64,000 nucleotides of DNA from Halieaceae bacterium. Lineage in GTDB: Bacteria > Pseudomonadota > Gammaproteobacteria > Pseudomonadales > Halieaceae. The first letter of the stretch is position 1. Every line of letters starts with the position of its first letter. Of the stretch, positions 17,789-27,459 are shown one piece after another. The position numbers were made by a program, and so were the translations under genes. Below the pieces are notes generated by a model that saw nothing but the letters and a program-made list of their open reading frames with translations, was not told where the DNA came from and ran no database searches. The stretch lies in the NCBI GenBank assembly GCA_024640505.1, contig JAHEEV010000002.1, forward strand, positions 1-64,000, given 5' to 3'.

Positions 17789-19597
17789 TCAGAAACCCGC
17801 TTTCCCGTCGCGGATTTGACCGGCGAAACCCTTATCCAGTGGCTCATAGGTGTCCTTCCCCGGTTTCATGACATAGAGGTCATCCCGGACCTGATCCAGA
17901 TCGTACCCCTGCTTGCGCAGATCCCCCTTGACCAGCTTGAACGTACCCGTGGTATCCATTTCGCTCAGCACCCGCAGGAACACGGGGCGCGCGTAGGGGG
18001 GTAACTCCCGATTGACGTATCGCGAGAAATTCTCCAGGTCGAGTTCCCTTTCCCCCTCGGCGAGAGTCAGCGCTGCCATCCCGGCCCTGCCGTCGGCGCT
18101 GGGCACCTCCACACCGTAGACATTGCACAGGGCCACCTGCGGGTGGCCGTTGATGATTTCGCCGACCTCATTGGTCGAGACATTCTCCGATTTCCAGCGG
18201 AAGGTATCGCCGACCCGGTCCACGAACTGGTAGTGGGGCATGCCCAGGGCAAATCCCACATCGATGGTTTTCATCAGGTCCCCGGTGTTGAACCAGGCGT
18301 CGCCCTTCTTGAAGACATTGCGCAGGATCTTGCTTTCGGTGGCCTCCTCGTTGGTATAGCCCTCGAACACCGTGGCCCGGGTGATCTTGCCCAGCAGCAG
18401 TCCGGGTTCGCCTTTTTCCACCCGTATGCAGTGTCCCTTCCTGTCAAGTACGATCTCGTCCGCGTCTACATCGTATTTGACCAGGGCCAGGGGCAGGGAC
18501 GTCGTGCCCACGGTGCAGTCCTTGTTGAGCAGGTTGACGAAACCTACGTTTCCCTCGCTGGAACCGTAAAATTCCGCGATGCGTTTGATGCCGAAGCGCT
18601 GTTTGAATTCGTGCCAGACATCGGGGCGCAGTCCGTTACCCATGATGGTGGCCAGCGGATTGCGGTGATCATCCGGCTGTTTCTCGGTCTGCAACAGGTA
18701 GCGGCACAATTCGCCGATGTAGATGAAACAGGTGGCCCCGTGCTCGCGGACCTCGCTCAGGAAGTTGCTGGCGGAGAATTTACGGCGCACGAACATGGTG
18801 GCCCCGCTGAGGAAAGAGGCACCCACGCCGAGGAACAGGCCCGTGCCGTGGTAGAGGGGCAGGCAGAGATAGATACAGTCGGTTTCATCACACAGCAGTC
18901 CTCCCTTGTAGGAGAGGGCGGTGGCCAGCAGGTAGCGACGGTTTGACAGCACAGCCGCCTTGGGGAGGCCGGTTGTCCCGGAGGTGAAGATGTAGAAGGA
19001 GGTCAGTCCGAGTGTGTTGCGCCCCGTATCTGGCGGATTGCCGCTGTCCTCGTCCCGCGACTCCTCCTCCAGATCCCGCGCCCAGGAGGGGCAGGTCGAT
19101 CGCCCCGTATCGGGCACGAAGAGGTAGTCCCCGATCGCCGCAAGGTCCGACTGCGATCTCACGCCGTCCACGGCCTCCAGGCGCTCCTCGCCGAAGATGC
19201 ACATCCTGGAGTTGGTGATGCTCATGCAGTGGGTAAGGGGCCGGCCGGTGAGGTTGGTGTTGATGAGCGCAGCGGCGACGCCAAGTTTGTTGAGAGCGAC
19301 AATGGTGGCCAGGAACTCGATGCGATTTTCCATGAAGACGCTGACCGCCTCGCCCCGCTTGAGTCCCAGTCCCTTGAAAGCGCCGCTATAACGATTGGCC
19401 ATCTCGTTCAGCTCGCGCCAGCTCAGTTTTTTCCCCTCGAAAATGACCGCGGTCCGGTCGGGAAATTTATCCACCGTGGATTCCAGGCGCGCTGCAAAGC
19501 AGTCCCGGGTGCTCATGGGGCGAGGCTTCAGTTCAGTGGTCAGTTTGAGCAGGTTGGGTACCTGGGCGAGAGTCGCTGTGACTTCTGCTACGCTCAT
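17789..19597 (-). CDS. Long-chain/very-long-chain acyl-CoA synthetase, FATP type
   Basis: ANL-superfamily ligase of 602 residues that activates fatty acids to acyl-CoA via acyl-AMP. The P-loop TSGTTGLPK is at 205-213. The second signature (EFYGSSEGNVG), the FNTGDL region and a C-terminal lysine loop (GTFKLVKGDLRKQGYD) follow; the ending with YVMKPGKDTYEPL is characteristic of the FATP/SLC27-like branch. The start is the ATG at 19597; the frame is open farther upstream but there it only overlaps the acyltransferase gene in another frame. It is last in the lipid operon, 79 bp after the glycerol-3-phosphate acyltransferase, and probably supplies acyl-CoA to the upstream enzymes. Confidence 0.88.
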   Translation of the reverse strand: MSVAEVTATLAQVPNLLKLTTELKPRPMSTRDCFAARLESTVDKFPDRTAVIFEGKKLSWRELNEMANRYSGAFKGLGLKRGEAVSVFMENRIEFLATIVALNKLGVAAALINTNLTGRPLTHCMSITNSRMCIFGEERLEAVDGVRSQSDLAAIGDYLFVPDTGRSTCPSWARDLEEESRDEDSGNPPDTGRNTLGLTSFYIFTSGTTGLPKAAVLSNRRYLLATALSYKGGLLCDETDCIYLCLPLYHGTGLFLGVGASFLSGATMFVRRKFSASNFLSEVREHGATCFIYIGELCRYLLQTEKQPDDHRNPLATIMGNGLRPDVWHEFKQRFGIKRIAEFYGSSEGNVGFVNLLNKDCTVGTTSLPLALVKYDVDADEIVLDRKGHCIRVEKGEPGLLLGKITRATVFEGYTNEEATESKILRNVFKKGDAWFNTGDLMKTIDVGFALGMPHYQFVDRVGDTFRWKSENVSTNEVGEIINGHPQVALCNVYGVEVPSADGRAGMAALTLAEGERELDLENFSRYVNRELPPYARPVFLRVLSEMDTTGTFKLVKGDLRKQGYDLDQVRDDLYVMKPGKDTYEPLDKGFAGQIRDGKAGF

Positions 19598-19676
19598 GGG
19601 GTGTCTCTGGTCGGTTGGTGGATCGGGCAAGATAACGGCTCCCGACCGGAACGGCAACCTTGGCCGGCACCCGCGA

Positions 19677-21539
19677 TCACGGACCCAGCAGGTTGGAGAT
19701 TTTCCCCGCGGACAGCTTGGAAAACCAGGCCTCGTCATAGCTGCGTTGCAGCAGGTTGATCGCCGAAAGGGCCCTGACCACCTGGTCGGCAAAAGCTTCC
19801 CGGCGGGCCGGGAGCTCGGTGCCGACGCCCGCAAGCAGTTGCCGGTGATCCGCCAGCCTGAGTGCGCTGCCCAGCAGATCGCGGGATACCGAGGCAGCGC
19901 AACTGATAGTCCGGCGCAACAGCATCTGTTCTCCCTGGGCCTGCAATCGGCCGATAAATTTCTTGCGGTCGACGACGGGTTGCGTATCCATGTCCAGCAG
20001 GGTGACGGCGAGCACCAGGTAGCTTTCGGAGATGGAACGCAAAATGGCGTGGCCAAAGCGTGGCGGCAGTTCGCGCAGCAGTTTCTGAATGGAATGATTC
20101 CCGCTATCCCAGCCCGGGTAACGCAGTTGCGCCTCCCTCGACACTTCGTCCAGCAGTTGCTCCGGTGGTTTGAAGAAAAACTCGAAGCGATAGAGCTCCC
20201 GCAGTTCGCCGACCCGGGCTCGTAATGCATCCTCGTCGGGAAGCTCGATGTCCAGGGCGCAGGCGGCCAGTCCAAGCTCCGCCAGGGCTGCCGCAAGGAA
20301 GAAATGCGTGATGGTATTGCGATAATAGGCGGCTGCGAGGTACTTCTCCGCCGGGATGTAATGCACAGGCGTGTCCGACTTGTCGTACACCTCGACCAGT
20401 CCGGAAGTCTTCAGCGCCAGTATGGCCGCTGCCACCTCCTCTTCATGGCTCAACTGGAAGCCCGATGCTGCCGGCAGATCGCGTTCTACCACCAGTGCCG
20501 CAATTTCGCTGGCCTGTCGATGGATTTCTGCGGTGGTCAGGGCCCGGCGATTGGCTCCGAGCAGCACCATGGTCAGCACATCGGCGGACTTGATAGGGGT
20601 TACCTGCTCGATGCGCGCACAGACTTCGAGGGCCAGGTTGGCTACCCGGTTGCGGTCCTCGTCTTTCTCATCGCCCAGCATGCCACGGATTTGGGGGACG
20701 GGATCCCCGGGTGACAGGGGTCGCGCATAGCGGACATAGACCTTGCCGTTGGGCTGGCGCATTCCGAAGATGTAGTCCAGAAACCAGCGCAGTGACTCCT
20801 TGCGCTTGGGCTTGCCCTGCTGAATGGCCACATAATCATCGATTTCCGCGATCCGGTCGAAGGCTATCGAAACCGGCACCAACAGTACGTCGGACATTTC
20901 TTCCCGTTCACAGGCTTCCAGCACCCAGTTCAGAATGCCCAGTTTGGGTGGCGAAAGCTTACCGGTGCGGGAGCGGGTGCCCTCGATGGACCAGGTGAGA
21001 GGTACCCGGTTGCGGATGAGGAAATCGATGTAGTGGCGGAATACCAGCTTGTAGATCGGGTCTTCCTGGAAGCTGCGGCGCAGGAAAATGGCACCGACCC
21101 GCCGGGCCATGGCACCGAAACCGAGAAAATTCATATTGATGCCGGCGAACACCAGGGGGAGTGGCCGGAAGTTGTTGTCATACAGGGAGAGCAGGAAAAC
21201 GAAGCTGTCCATATGTGACTTGTGGGACCACAAGAACAGGAGCAGCTTGTCGCGGGATAATTCCCGCAGTTCTTCCACTGCTTCGGCGTTGATATCCAGT
21301 TCCGCTTCATAGCTGCGGGTATAGATAAAACGGGCCAGCTTTGACACCGGTTTCATCCAGGATTCCCTGGGCGTTGCCTCGATCTCCCTGAGGCATTTGC
21401 GCGCATATTTCTGCGCCTGCTCGGGCGATTTGCCGGTTGCGGTCGCAGCGGCGTGCAGTTCGGTTGTAAAACCGGGTGTCTGCAGTATCGATGCCGCGCT
21501 GGCTATTGGCAGGCCCGCATCCGGGGGCGGGTGAGTCAT
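19677..21539 (-). CDS. Glycerol-3-phosphate 1-O-acyltransferase-like (PlsB/DHAPAT family, short form)
   Basis: Acyltransferase of 620 residues that should place the first acyl chain on glycerol-3-phosphate. The catalytic HX4D motif is HKSHMD (H106, D111), followed by block II (GAIFLRRSF), block III (SIEGTRSRTGK, 184-194) and block IV (VPVSIAFDR). It is about 190 residues shorter than E. coli PlsB, mainly at the N-terminus, and closer in length to actinobacterial and animal forms. It lies three bases after the EEP hydrolase stop, in an operon with wax ester synthase and CDP-alcohol phosphatidyltransferase. A dedicated role in storage-lipid or alternate phospholipid synthesis is inferred; the housekeeping acyltransferase may be elsewhere. 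Confidence 0.87.
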   Translation of the reverse strand: MTHPPPDAGLPIASAASILQTPGFTTELHAAATATGKSPEQAQKYARKCLREIEATPRESWMKPVSKLARFIYTRSYEAELDINAEAVEELRELSRDKLLLFLWSHKSHMDSFVFLLSLYDNNFRPLPLVFAGINMNFLGFGAMARRVGAIFLRRSFQEDPIYKLVFRHYIDFLIRNRVPLTWSIEGTRSRTGKLSPPKLGILNWVLEACEREEMSDVLLVPVSIAFDRIAEIDDYVAIQQGKPKRKESLRWFLDYIFGMRQPNGKVYVRYARPLSPGDPVPQIRGMLGDEKDEDRNRVANLALEVCARIEQVTPIKSADVLTMVLLGANRRALTTAEIHRQASEIAALVVERDLPAASGFQLSHEEEVAAAILALKTSGLVEVYDKSDTPVHYIPAEKYLAAAYYRNTITHFFLAAALAELGLAACALDIELPDEDALRARVGELRELYRFEFFFKPPEQLLDEVSREAQLRYPGWDSGNHSIQKLLRELPPRFGHAILRSISESYLVLAVTLLDMDTQPVVDRKKFIGRLQAQGEQMLLRRTISCAASVSRDLLGSALRLADHRQLLAGVGTELPARREAFADQVVRALSAINLLQRSYDEAWFSKLSAGKISNLLGP

Positions 21540-21542
21540 TCT

Positions 21543-22304
21543 CTAGACCCGGAAGACGCCGAACAGTGCGGCGTGGTCTGATAAATCCCGCCAGGGGCCG
21601 CTGGAGAGCCGCTTGCAGGATGCAGGTTGGAGCCCGCGGTAGTAGATACGATCCACCGGCAGCACGGGTGCCCAGACAGGAAATGTGCGCGCGTGACGCC
21701 CCTGCAACTCGACAAACAGCTCCTCCAGGCCCAGGTCGTCATGCAGATGGTGCTCCGCCCGTCGGCGCCAGTCGTTGAAGTCGCCGGCGATAATCATCGG
21801 CTCATCCCGGGGTATGTGCTCGTTGATACGCCGGGTCAGCGCTTTTAACTGCTCGCGCCGTTCCTGCTCCAGCAGGCCCAGGTGAACGCACAGGGTATGA
21901 AGTCGTAGATCCCTTTTCGGTATCTCGATGACGCCGTGGAGGATACTGCGACTCGAACGTGGAAATATCGATACGTCGATATTCTCCCAACTGACGAAAG
22001 GGTACATGCTCAGAATTGCGTTGCCATGGTCACCCTTGCGATAGATGGCATTGCGGCCGTAGGCATAGTGAGGCCAGGCCCGGTCGGCGAGGTATTCGAA
22101 ATGGGGCTGGTCGGGATAGGAAAAGCGCTTGCGCTTGGCCTCACTCTTGATCGCCAGGCCGTGGATTTCCTGCAGGAATACGATGTCTGCCCCGGTCTCC
22201 TCGATCCGTTGGCGCATCGAGTCCAGCACGAAGCGACGCTTGCCGGAACAATAGCCTTTATGGATATTGTAGGTGAGTACGTGGATGTCTCGCCCCTTGA
22301 CCAT
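21543..22304 (-). CDS. Endonuclease/exonuclease/phosphatase (EEP) family protein
   Basis: Metal-dependent phosphoesterase of the DNase I/sphingomyelinase fold, 253 residues. Conserved elements are LTYNIHKG (10-17), FLQEIHG with the metal-binding glutamate, an IAGDFNDWR block and the C-terminal SDHAALFG with the catalytic histidine. The ATG overlaps the stop of the CDP-alcohol phosphatidyltransferase by one base (TAATG), so the two are coupled. In E. coli the relative YbhP is encoded beside a cardiolipin synthase, so phospholipid headgroup hydrolysis is a reasonable guess, but nuclease activity is not excluded. Confidence 0.85.
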   Translation of the reverse strand: MVKGRDIHVLTYNIHKGYCSGKRRFVLDSMRQRIEETGADIVFLQEIHGLAIKSEAKRKRFSYPDQPHFEYLADRAWPHYAYGRNAIYRKGDHGNAILSMYPFVSWENIDVSIFPRSSRSILHGVIEIPKRDLRLHTLCVHLGLLEQERREQLKALTRRINEHIPRDEPMIIAGDFNDWRRRAEHHLHDDLGLEELFVELQGRHARTFPVWAPVLPVDRIYYRGLQPASCKRLSSGPWRDLSDHAALFGVFRV

Positions 22305-22864
22305 TATTCATGCACTCCCTTGCCGCGATGACGGACCGCTTTGGTTGACCAGGCGATGACGTAGTGCAGGCCGCTGGCGACCGCGATGATCACTACCATC
22401 AGTGTCGCCACGTCGATGACGGGTGTCCCGATTCCCGGTATGACCTGAGCCGTCAGAACCAGTACGCAGAAACAGATCTGTACCAGCATGTTGATTTTGC
22501 TCAGGCTGGTCGCGGCGAAATCGAAGGGGCCGATGAGCCAGTGGTAGCAGAGCGCTCCCGTGACGATGACCAGGTCCCGGGTGATCACGACGGCTGCCAC
22601 GTACCAGGGAATCAGGCCCACGCTGGCGAAGCTGAGAAAGGACACCGTGATAAGTACCTTGTCGCAGACCGGGTCCAGTGCCGCACCGAGGCGCGAAAAG
22701 GCGTTCAGGTGCCTGGCTGCGAACCCGTCCAGCGCGTCGGTCAGTCCTGCCAGCAGGCCGACACCCAGTGCCATTTCGTAGTCCTGGCGCAGGATCAGCA
22801 TACCCAGGGGCAGTGCCAGCAGCAGGCGCGACAGGGTCAGGGCATTGGGCAGGTAGCGCAGCAT
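22304..22864 (-). CDS. CDP-alcohol phosphatidyltransferase
   Basis: Integral membrane enzyme of 186 residues that transfers a phosphatidyl group from CDP-diacylglycerol to an alcohol. The family signature is complete: D43, D46-G47, A50-R51, G60, D64 and D68 in the segment that starts at TDALDGFAAR. Around it are about five or six hydrophobic helices. The product could be phosphatidylglycerol phosphate (PgsA-like) or another lipid, possibly cardiolipin-like; the headgroup acceptor is not visible in the sequence. It sits between the wax ester synthase (14 bp) and the EEP gene (one-base overlap). Confidence 0.88.
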   Translation of the reverse strand: MLRYLPNALTLSRLLLALPLGMLILRQDYEMALGVGLLAGLTDALDGFAARHLNAFSRLGAALDPVCDKVLITVSFLSFASVGLIPWYVAAVVITRDLVIVTGALCYHWLIGPFDFAATSLSKINMLVQICFCVLVLTAQVIPGIGTPVIDVATLMVVIIAVASGLHYVIAWSTKAVRHRGKGVHE

Positions 22865-22878
22865 GTGCCGGTATCAGC

Positions 22879-24462
22879 CTAGCGACCGGCTTTAGCGCGT
22901 GTGGTGGACCGGGCGCGGGATGTGCCCCGGTTGCCGGACCCGCCGCGTGCAGCAGCCGATTTGGCCTGCGCTTTATTTTTCGGCCGGGCTTTGGTCTTCG
23001 CTGCAGGCTTGGCTTTGGCTTTGGTTTTGGATTTCGCTTTGGATTTCGCCTTCTTTCGGGTCCTTGCGCCGCCCGATCCCGCTTGTTTGCCCAGTACAGC
23101 CTTGCGCAACTCGTCAAAGCGCTCCTCCATGCACCGGGCCACGACGTCCAGGTCGGGCAGGGAGTGCAGGTCGCCCATGAGCCCGAAATCCAGGCTGTTG
23201 CCGTGGGAGAGCAGGGTGGCATTGAGGTTGACGCCGGGTAACAGGGTAGAGATCGGGTAGCTGGCCTCCAGCCGGGAACCGCACAGGTACATGTGGTCGA
23301 AACCCGGTCCGGGTACGTTTGACACCAGCACGTTATAGTTGGGGGCGATGTATCGATCCAGCTTGCTGCGGTTCAGCAGTTCCATCAGGGCGAAGAACAT
23401 GACCCCGTAGTCCATCAATCCTTCGCTGGACATGCCGCTGACCAGCTCCTTGGCGTCATGGGAGGACTCGACAACCTGCAGCAGGCGCTCCCGCATCGCA
23501 CTGCCGGGGCTGCCAAGCTTCACCAGCACCGCGGACACCTGTGTAGAGGCCGTGTCATCACCCTCGTTGCGCAGCGACATGGGACAAAGGGCGACCAGCG
23601 GTTTGGTGTGGCGCTCACCGTGGCGCTCCAGGTAGTCATCCAGGGCGGCGCCGATCACCGCCAGTACGACTTCGTTGACCGTGCACCCCTGTTGCCTGCC
23701 GATTCTTTTGACCTGGTCCAGCGGGAAAGTACAGATGGCGGTAGAGCGGGTTTCCCACTCCACCGGGCGGTTCATGCGTGTGGGCGAGGCGGAGTAGGGT
23801 ATCTGCGCCCGGCCTTCCCGTAACTTGAGCCACTGCAGGCCCATGGTACTGAAGAATCCCGCCGCATCCATGAGTCCGCGGGCCTGCTTCGTCAGCCTGG
23901 CCAGGCCGTTCTGCCGGTTCTTCCGGTTTTTACCGGCAGTCGGTGACTCCGGCTGGAACGACCAGGTCGGCACGATGGCTTTGCTGTCGGGGTCGGTGGA
24001 GAGCGAGCCGTACATGCGTTTCACGCCCGACATGCCGTCGATGTAGGCGTGATGGATCTTGGTGTAGATCGCGAAGCGGTTGCCTTCCAGTCCCTCGATA
24101 ACCTGGCAGAGCCAGCCCGGGCGCCGGCGGTCCAGCAGCGGGGCGTGCAGGCGTTGCACCACATCCATCAGCTGGGCATTGTTGCCCGGTTTTGGCAGTG
24201 CCGAGTGACGGACGTGATAGCTCATCTCTATCGCCTCGTCCTCAAGCCACTCGGGCATACCGATGCGAGGGAAGCGGGGATGGTAATTGAAGGGGGGCAC
24301 CACGGGCGCCTGCTTGAAGGCTGCCACCAGGTCGCGCAGATAGGTCCCGGGTGCATTGTCGGGTAATTTGAAGACCTGCACCGCGCCGACGTGTTTGGGG
24401 CTGTGGGCCGACTCGGTCAGGAAGAACATCAGATCAAGCGGTGGTATGGTTTTCCTGGTCAT
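22879..24462 (-). CDS. Wax ester synthase/diacylglycerol acyltransferase with a histone-like basic tail
   Basis: Bifunctional WS/DGAT of 527 residues that makes wax esters or triacylglycerol from acyl-CoA. The catalytic HHxxxDG is intact (H137, H138, D142, G143), and the second conserved block NVLVSNVPGPG is present. From about residue 460 there is a 70-residue tail of alternating Lys, Ala, Arg and Ser (for example KAKSKAKSKTKAKAKPAA), uncommon in this family; it could bind DNA, phosphoinositide-like lipids or the lipid-droplet surface. First gene of the lipid operon. I see no clear promoter in the 173 bp upstream. Confidence 0.92.
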   Translation of the reverse strand: MTRKTIPPLDLMFFLTESAHSPKHVGAVQVFKLPDNAPGTYLRDLVAAFKQAPVVPPFNYHPRFPRIGMPEWLEDEAIEMSYHVRHSALPKPGNNAQLMDVVQRLHAPLLDRRRPGWLCQVIEGLEGNRFAIYTKIHHAYIDGMSGVKRMYGSLSTDPDSKAIVPTWSFQPESPTAGKNRKNRQNGLARLTKQARGLMDAAGFFSTMGLQWLKLREGRAQIPYSASPTRMNRPVEWETRSTAICTFPLDQVKRIGRQQGCTVNEVVLAVIGAALDDYLERHGERHTKPLVALCPMSLRNEGDDTASTQVSAVLVKLGSPGSAMRERLLQVVESSHDAKELVSGMSSEGLMDYGVMFFALMELLNRSKLDRYIAPNYNVLVSNVPGPGFDHMYLCGSRLEASYPISTLLPGVNLNATLLSHGNSLDFGLMGDLHSLPDLDVVARCMEERFDELRKAVLGKQAGSGGARTRKKAKSKAKSKTKAKAKPAAKTKARPKNKAQAKSAAARGGSGNRGTSRARSTTRAKAGR

Positions 24463-24635
24463 CGTCTATCTCCCGGTCACTGTTAGGGTCGATTGGGTGT
24501 AGTTCGAACGGGTGCCTATTGTTTGCAGAATTCTCGCCATCTGTCGAGGGAGTAAATCTCCGGCATTTGCCGCTGATCTTCGCCGACGGCGCAGCTGTTC
24601 GTGCCCGGCGCCTGCCGGCCGCGATAACTGCCGCG

Positions 24636-27350
24636 TTACCACCCTTTCTTGCCGGACATCCTGCGCAGTAATTTGTCCGACTCGATTGCGATGAAACTGG
24701 GAAAGAAACACAGCAGGATCAGTGGCCACCACTCCGCCGGGAATTCGGCGGTCCTGAACAGCGCCGCGGCCTGCGGCACAACCGTGGGGATGAACCGGAT
24801 GGCAATACTGAGGGCAATGCCCGCCAGCAGCCAATAGTTGGAGAACGGATTGATACTGAAAAAGGAACCGTAAATGGAGCGGGCGGATATGACATAGCCG
24901 AAATGCGCCAGCAGGATGGCCCAGAAGGCGGCGGTCTGTGCCTGGGTAAGCAGCAGTTCGTTCACTAAAACGCCATCGACAACGGCCGGCGAGCCGAAGT
25001 GGTGGTAGATCAGGAAGCCCGGCAGCGCGATGGCCAGCCCCATGACCACCACCCGTTGCAGGAACAGGGCGTTGATGATCTGCGTTTTCGCCGGCCGCGG
25101 CGGGGCGTCCAGCAGTCCCTTCTCTTTCGCCTCCATCATCAGCGGCATGGTCAGCAGCACGGAATCCAGCAGGTTGATCCACAGGATCTGCACCGGTTCC
25201 AGCACGAAGCGAACGGCAAAGACCGGCACGAAGGCGGCCAGCAGGATTGCCCCCATGATCAGCAGGGCCTGGGCGGCGTTGGTCGGCAGCGTGTACAGGA
25301 TGGCTTTTTGCAGGTTGTTCCAGGCGTGGCGGCCCTCCTCAACGGCGGCGACAATGGTGGCGAAATTGTCGTCCGCCAGCACCATGTCTGAAGATTCCTT
25401 GGCAACTTCCGTCCCGGAAATGCCCATGGCCACGCCGATGTCTGCCGCTTTCAGGGCCGGCGCGTCGTTCACCCCGTCACCGGTCATGGCGACGACCAGG
25501 CCCCGCGCCTGCAGTGCCTCCGCAATGGCTTTCTTGTGCTCTGGCGCAACCCTGGCGAAGACGGACACCTCGGCCGCGGCCTCTTCCAGTTCGGTCTCGC
25601 TCATGTGCGAAAGTTCGGTGCCCGTTACCACCCGCTCTGCGTCGATGCCCAGTTGTCTGGCCACTGCCTGGGCGGTATCGGGGTGATCCCCGGTGATCAT
25701 CACTGTGCGAATGCCGGCGCCCCGGCATTGCTCCACGGCCTCGATGGCGGATTGCTTGGGCGGGTCGATCATGCCCTGCAGGCCGACGAAGCACATGTTG
25801 GTCAGATCCTCATGACGCAGGTCACTGTCGCCGGCGGGTAACTCCTTGACGGCGAATCCCAGGGTGCGCAGGGCGTCACGGGCAAACAGTTGGGCCGTAT
25901 AAAGGGCGATCTGACTCTCGAAAGGCTGTGTTGCTCCCTGGGGATCCAGGGTCGAGCTGCACATCTGCACAATGACTTCCGGGGCGCCCTTGGCAAGGAT
26001 CAGGCGGCGGCCTGCCGTCTCCACCAGGACCGCCATGTATTTGGCGGAGGAATCGAAGGGAATCTCTTCCAGCCGCTGTACGCCATCCACCACCAGTTCA
26101 GCCTTGGCACCGGATATGCGCAGGGCCAGTTCGGTGGGGTCGCCGGTGCCACCCTTGCCGCTGAGGTGGGCGTTGTTGCAGTAGAAGCCGCACTCCAGCA
26201 GTTGCATGATAGACGATCGTTGCTGGGGCGGCTGGGCAACACCCTCGATCCTGAATTCCCCCTCGATATCGAAGCCGGTACCGGTGACGTCATAGATCTG
26301 GCCGCCGGCGTAGACCCGGGTGACTGTCATGCGGTTCTCGGTGAGGGTGCCGGTTTTGTCGGAACAGATGACCGACGTCGCTCCCAGGGTCTCCGCAGCC
26401 GGGAGTTTGCGGATCAGCGCCTTGCGGCCCGCCATCACCACGCCGGACAGGGCCAGGATCGAGGTCACCAGGGCCGGCAACATTTCCGGAATCGCCGCCA
26501 CGACCAGCGATACCGCCCCCAGGAAGCTGTAGGAGGTGCTGTAACCGAGGTAGATGCCGTAGCCGAAATTGAAAGCGCCGACCAGCAGGATGGCGATGAT
26601 CAGGGTGTGGACGAACTCCTTCATTTTGCGCTGCAGGGGCGTCAGGCCGGTATCCGCCGCTTTCACCATGTCGGCGATACGGCCGAACACCGTCTGCATG
26701 CCCGTTTCCACCACGATGGCGCGGGCGGTGCCCTGGGTGAGGTAGGTGCCGGAAAAGCCCGTATTGGTCTGGTCCCCGGGGACCAGGTCCTCGCCGGAAA
26801 TTGCCTGGATCGTCTTTTTCACGGGTACAGACTCCCCCGTCAGGGAGGACTCGTCCACGTGTATGTTGCTGGTTTCAATGAAGCGGACATCCGCCGGAAT
26901 CTTGTCGCCACCCTCCAGCACCACCAGGTCGCCGGGCACCAATTCCCTTGCGGGAATTCGGCGCTGGTCCTTGTCGCGTACGACCAGTGCCTCCTGCACC
27001 ATCATGTTGCGCAGGGCGTCCAGAGCGCCCTCTGCCTTGCCCTCCTGGACGAAGCCGAGAATAGCGTTGAGCAGCACCACGCTGACGATGACGATGGTAT
27101 CCGGCAGCATATGGCTGCCAAGGGCGGTCAGCACACCGGTAACCAGGGCGGTCGCCAGCAGGATGATGACCATGGGATCGTTGAACTGGCGCAGAAACCG
27201 GACCCAGGCGGGGGTCTTCTTGAATTCAATTTCGTTGGGGCCCACCTGGGCCAGCCTGGCGCCGGCGATCTCGTCTGTCAGGCCACTTTCACTGGTCTCC
27301 AACGCCCGGAGGACTTCCTCCGCCGCTAACCCGTACCACGGTTTGCTCAC
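24636..27350 (-). CDS. P-type cation-transporting ATPase (type II, Ca2+/Na+-like)
   Basis: Ion-pumping ATPase of 904 residues. An N-terminal cation-ATPase domain opens it ([20 protein letters not shown]), followed by the actuator motif (SSLTGES), the phosphorylation site SDKTGTLT with D331, the nucleotide-binding KGAPE and hinge [12 protein letters not shown], and about ten transmembrane helices. The M4 motif reads PEMLP where Ca2+ pumps have PEGLP, and M6 reads [13 protein letters not shown] rather than the NLVTDGLPA form, so the ion cannot be assigned; Ca2+, Na+ or Mn2+ are options. It is upstream of the lipid operon, 173 bp away, and 109 bp downstream of the malic enzyme gene, probably its own unit. 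Confidence 0.9.
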   Translation of the reverse strand: MSKPWYGLAAEEVLRALETSESGLTDEIAGARLAQVGPNEIEFKKTPAWVRFLRQFNDPMVIILLATALVTGVLTALGSHMLPDTIVIVSVVLLNAILGFVQEGKAEGALDALRNMMVQEALVVRDKDQRRIPARELVPGDLVVLEGGDKIPADVRFIETSNIHVDESSLTGESVPVKKTIQAISGEDLVPGDQTNTGFSGTYLTQGTARAIVVETGMQTVFGRIADMVKAADTGLTPLQRKMKEFVHTLIIAILLVGAFNFGYGIYLGYSTSYSFLGAVSLVVAAIPEMLPALVTSILALSGVVMAGRKALIRKLPAAETLGATSVICSDKTGTLTENRMTVTRVYAGGQIYDVTGTGFDIEGEFRIEGVAQPPQQRSSIMQLLECGFYCNNAHLSGKGGTGDPTELALRISGAKAELVVDGVQRLEEIPFDSSAKYMAVLVETAGRRLILAKGAPEVIVQMCSSTLDPQGATQPFESQIALYTAQLFARDALRTLGFAVKELPAGDSDLRHEDLTNMCFVGLQGMIDPPKQSAIEAVEQCRGAGIRTVMITGDHPDTAQAVARQLGIDAERVVTGTELSHMSETELEEAAAEVSVFARVAPEHKKAIAEALQARGLVVAMTGDGVNDAPALKAADIGVAMGISGTEVAKESSDMVLADDNFATIVAAVEEGRHAWNNLQKAILYTLPTNAAQALLIMGAILLAAFVPVFAVRFVLEPVQILWINLLDSVLLTMPLMMEAKEKGLLDAPPRPAKTQIINALFLQRVVVMGLAIALPGFLIYHHFGSPAVVDGVLVNELLLTQAQTAAFWAILLAHFGYVISARSIYGSFFSINPFSNYWLLAGIALSIAIRFIPTVVPQAAALFRTAEFPAEWWPLILLCFFPSFIAIESDKLLRRMSGKKGW

Positions 27351-27459
27351 GCTGTACCTTCTCCGCTGTCAGATAGTGTCAAGGGCTGCTAGCTTAATGG
27401 ATATCACCGGGTCCTCCCATTGCACCAGATCAATAGAAGCGGCAATGGCTTACCGACAA

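Noticed and set aside
19598-20296. N-terminal extension of the acyl-CoA ligase frame
   Set aside because: It overlaps the acyltransferase in another frame and has an Arg/Ser/Pro/Trp-rich shadow composition; the family begins at MSVAEV.
24463-24635. Promoter or small RNA between the P-type ATPase and the WS/DGAT gene
   Set aside because: No convincing hexamers, hairpin with a T-run or open frame in the 173 bp.
25890-27329. Long plus-strand open frame opposite the P-type ATPase
   Set aside because: Gly/His/Gln-rich shadow of the opposite strand with no family features.
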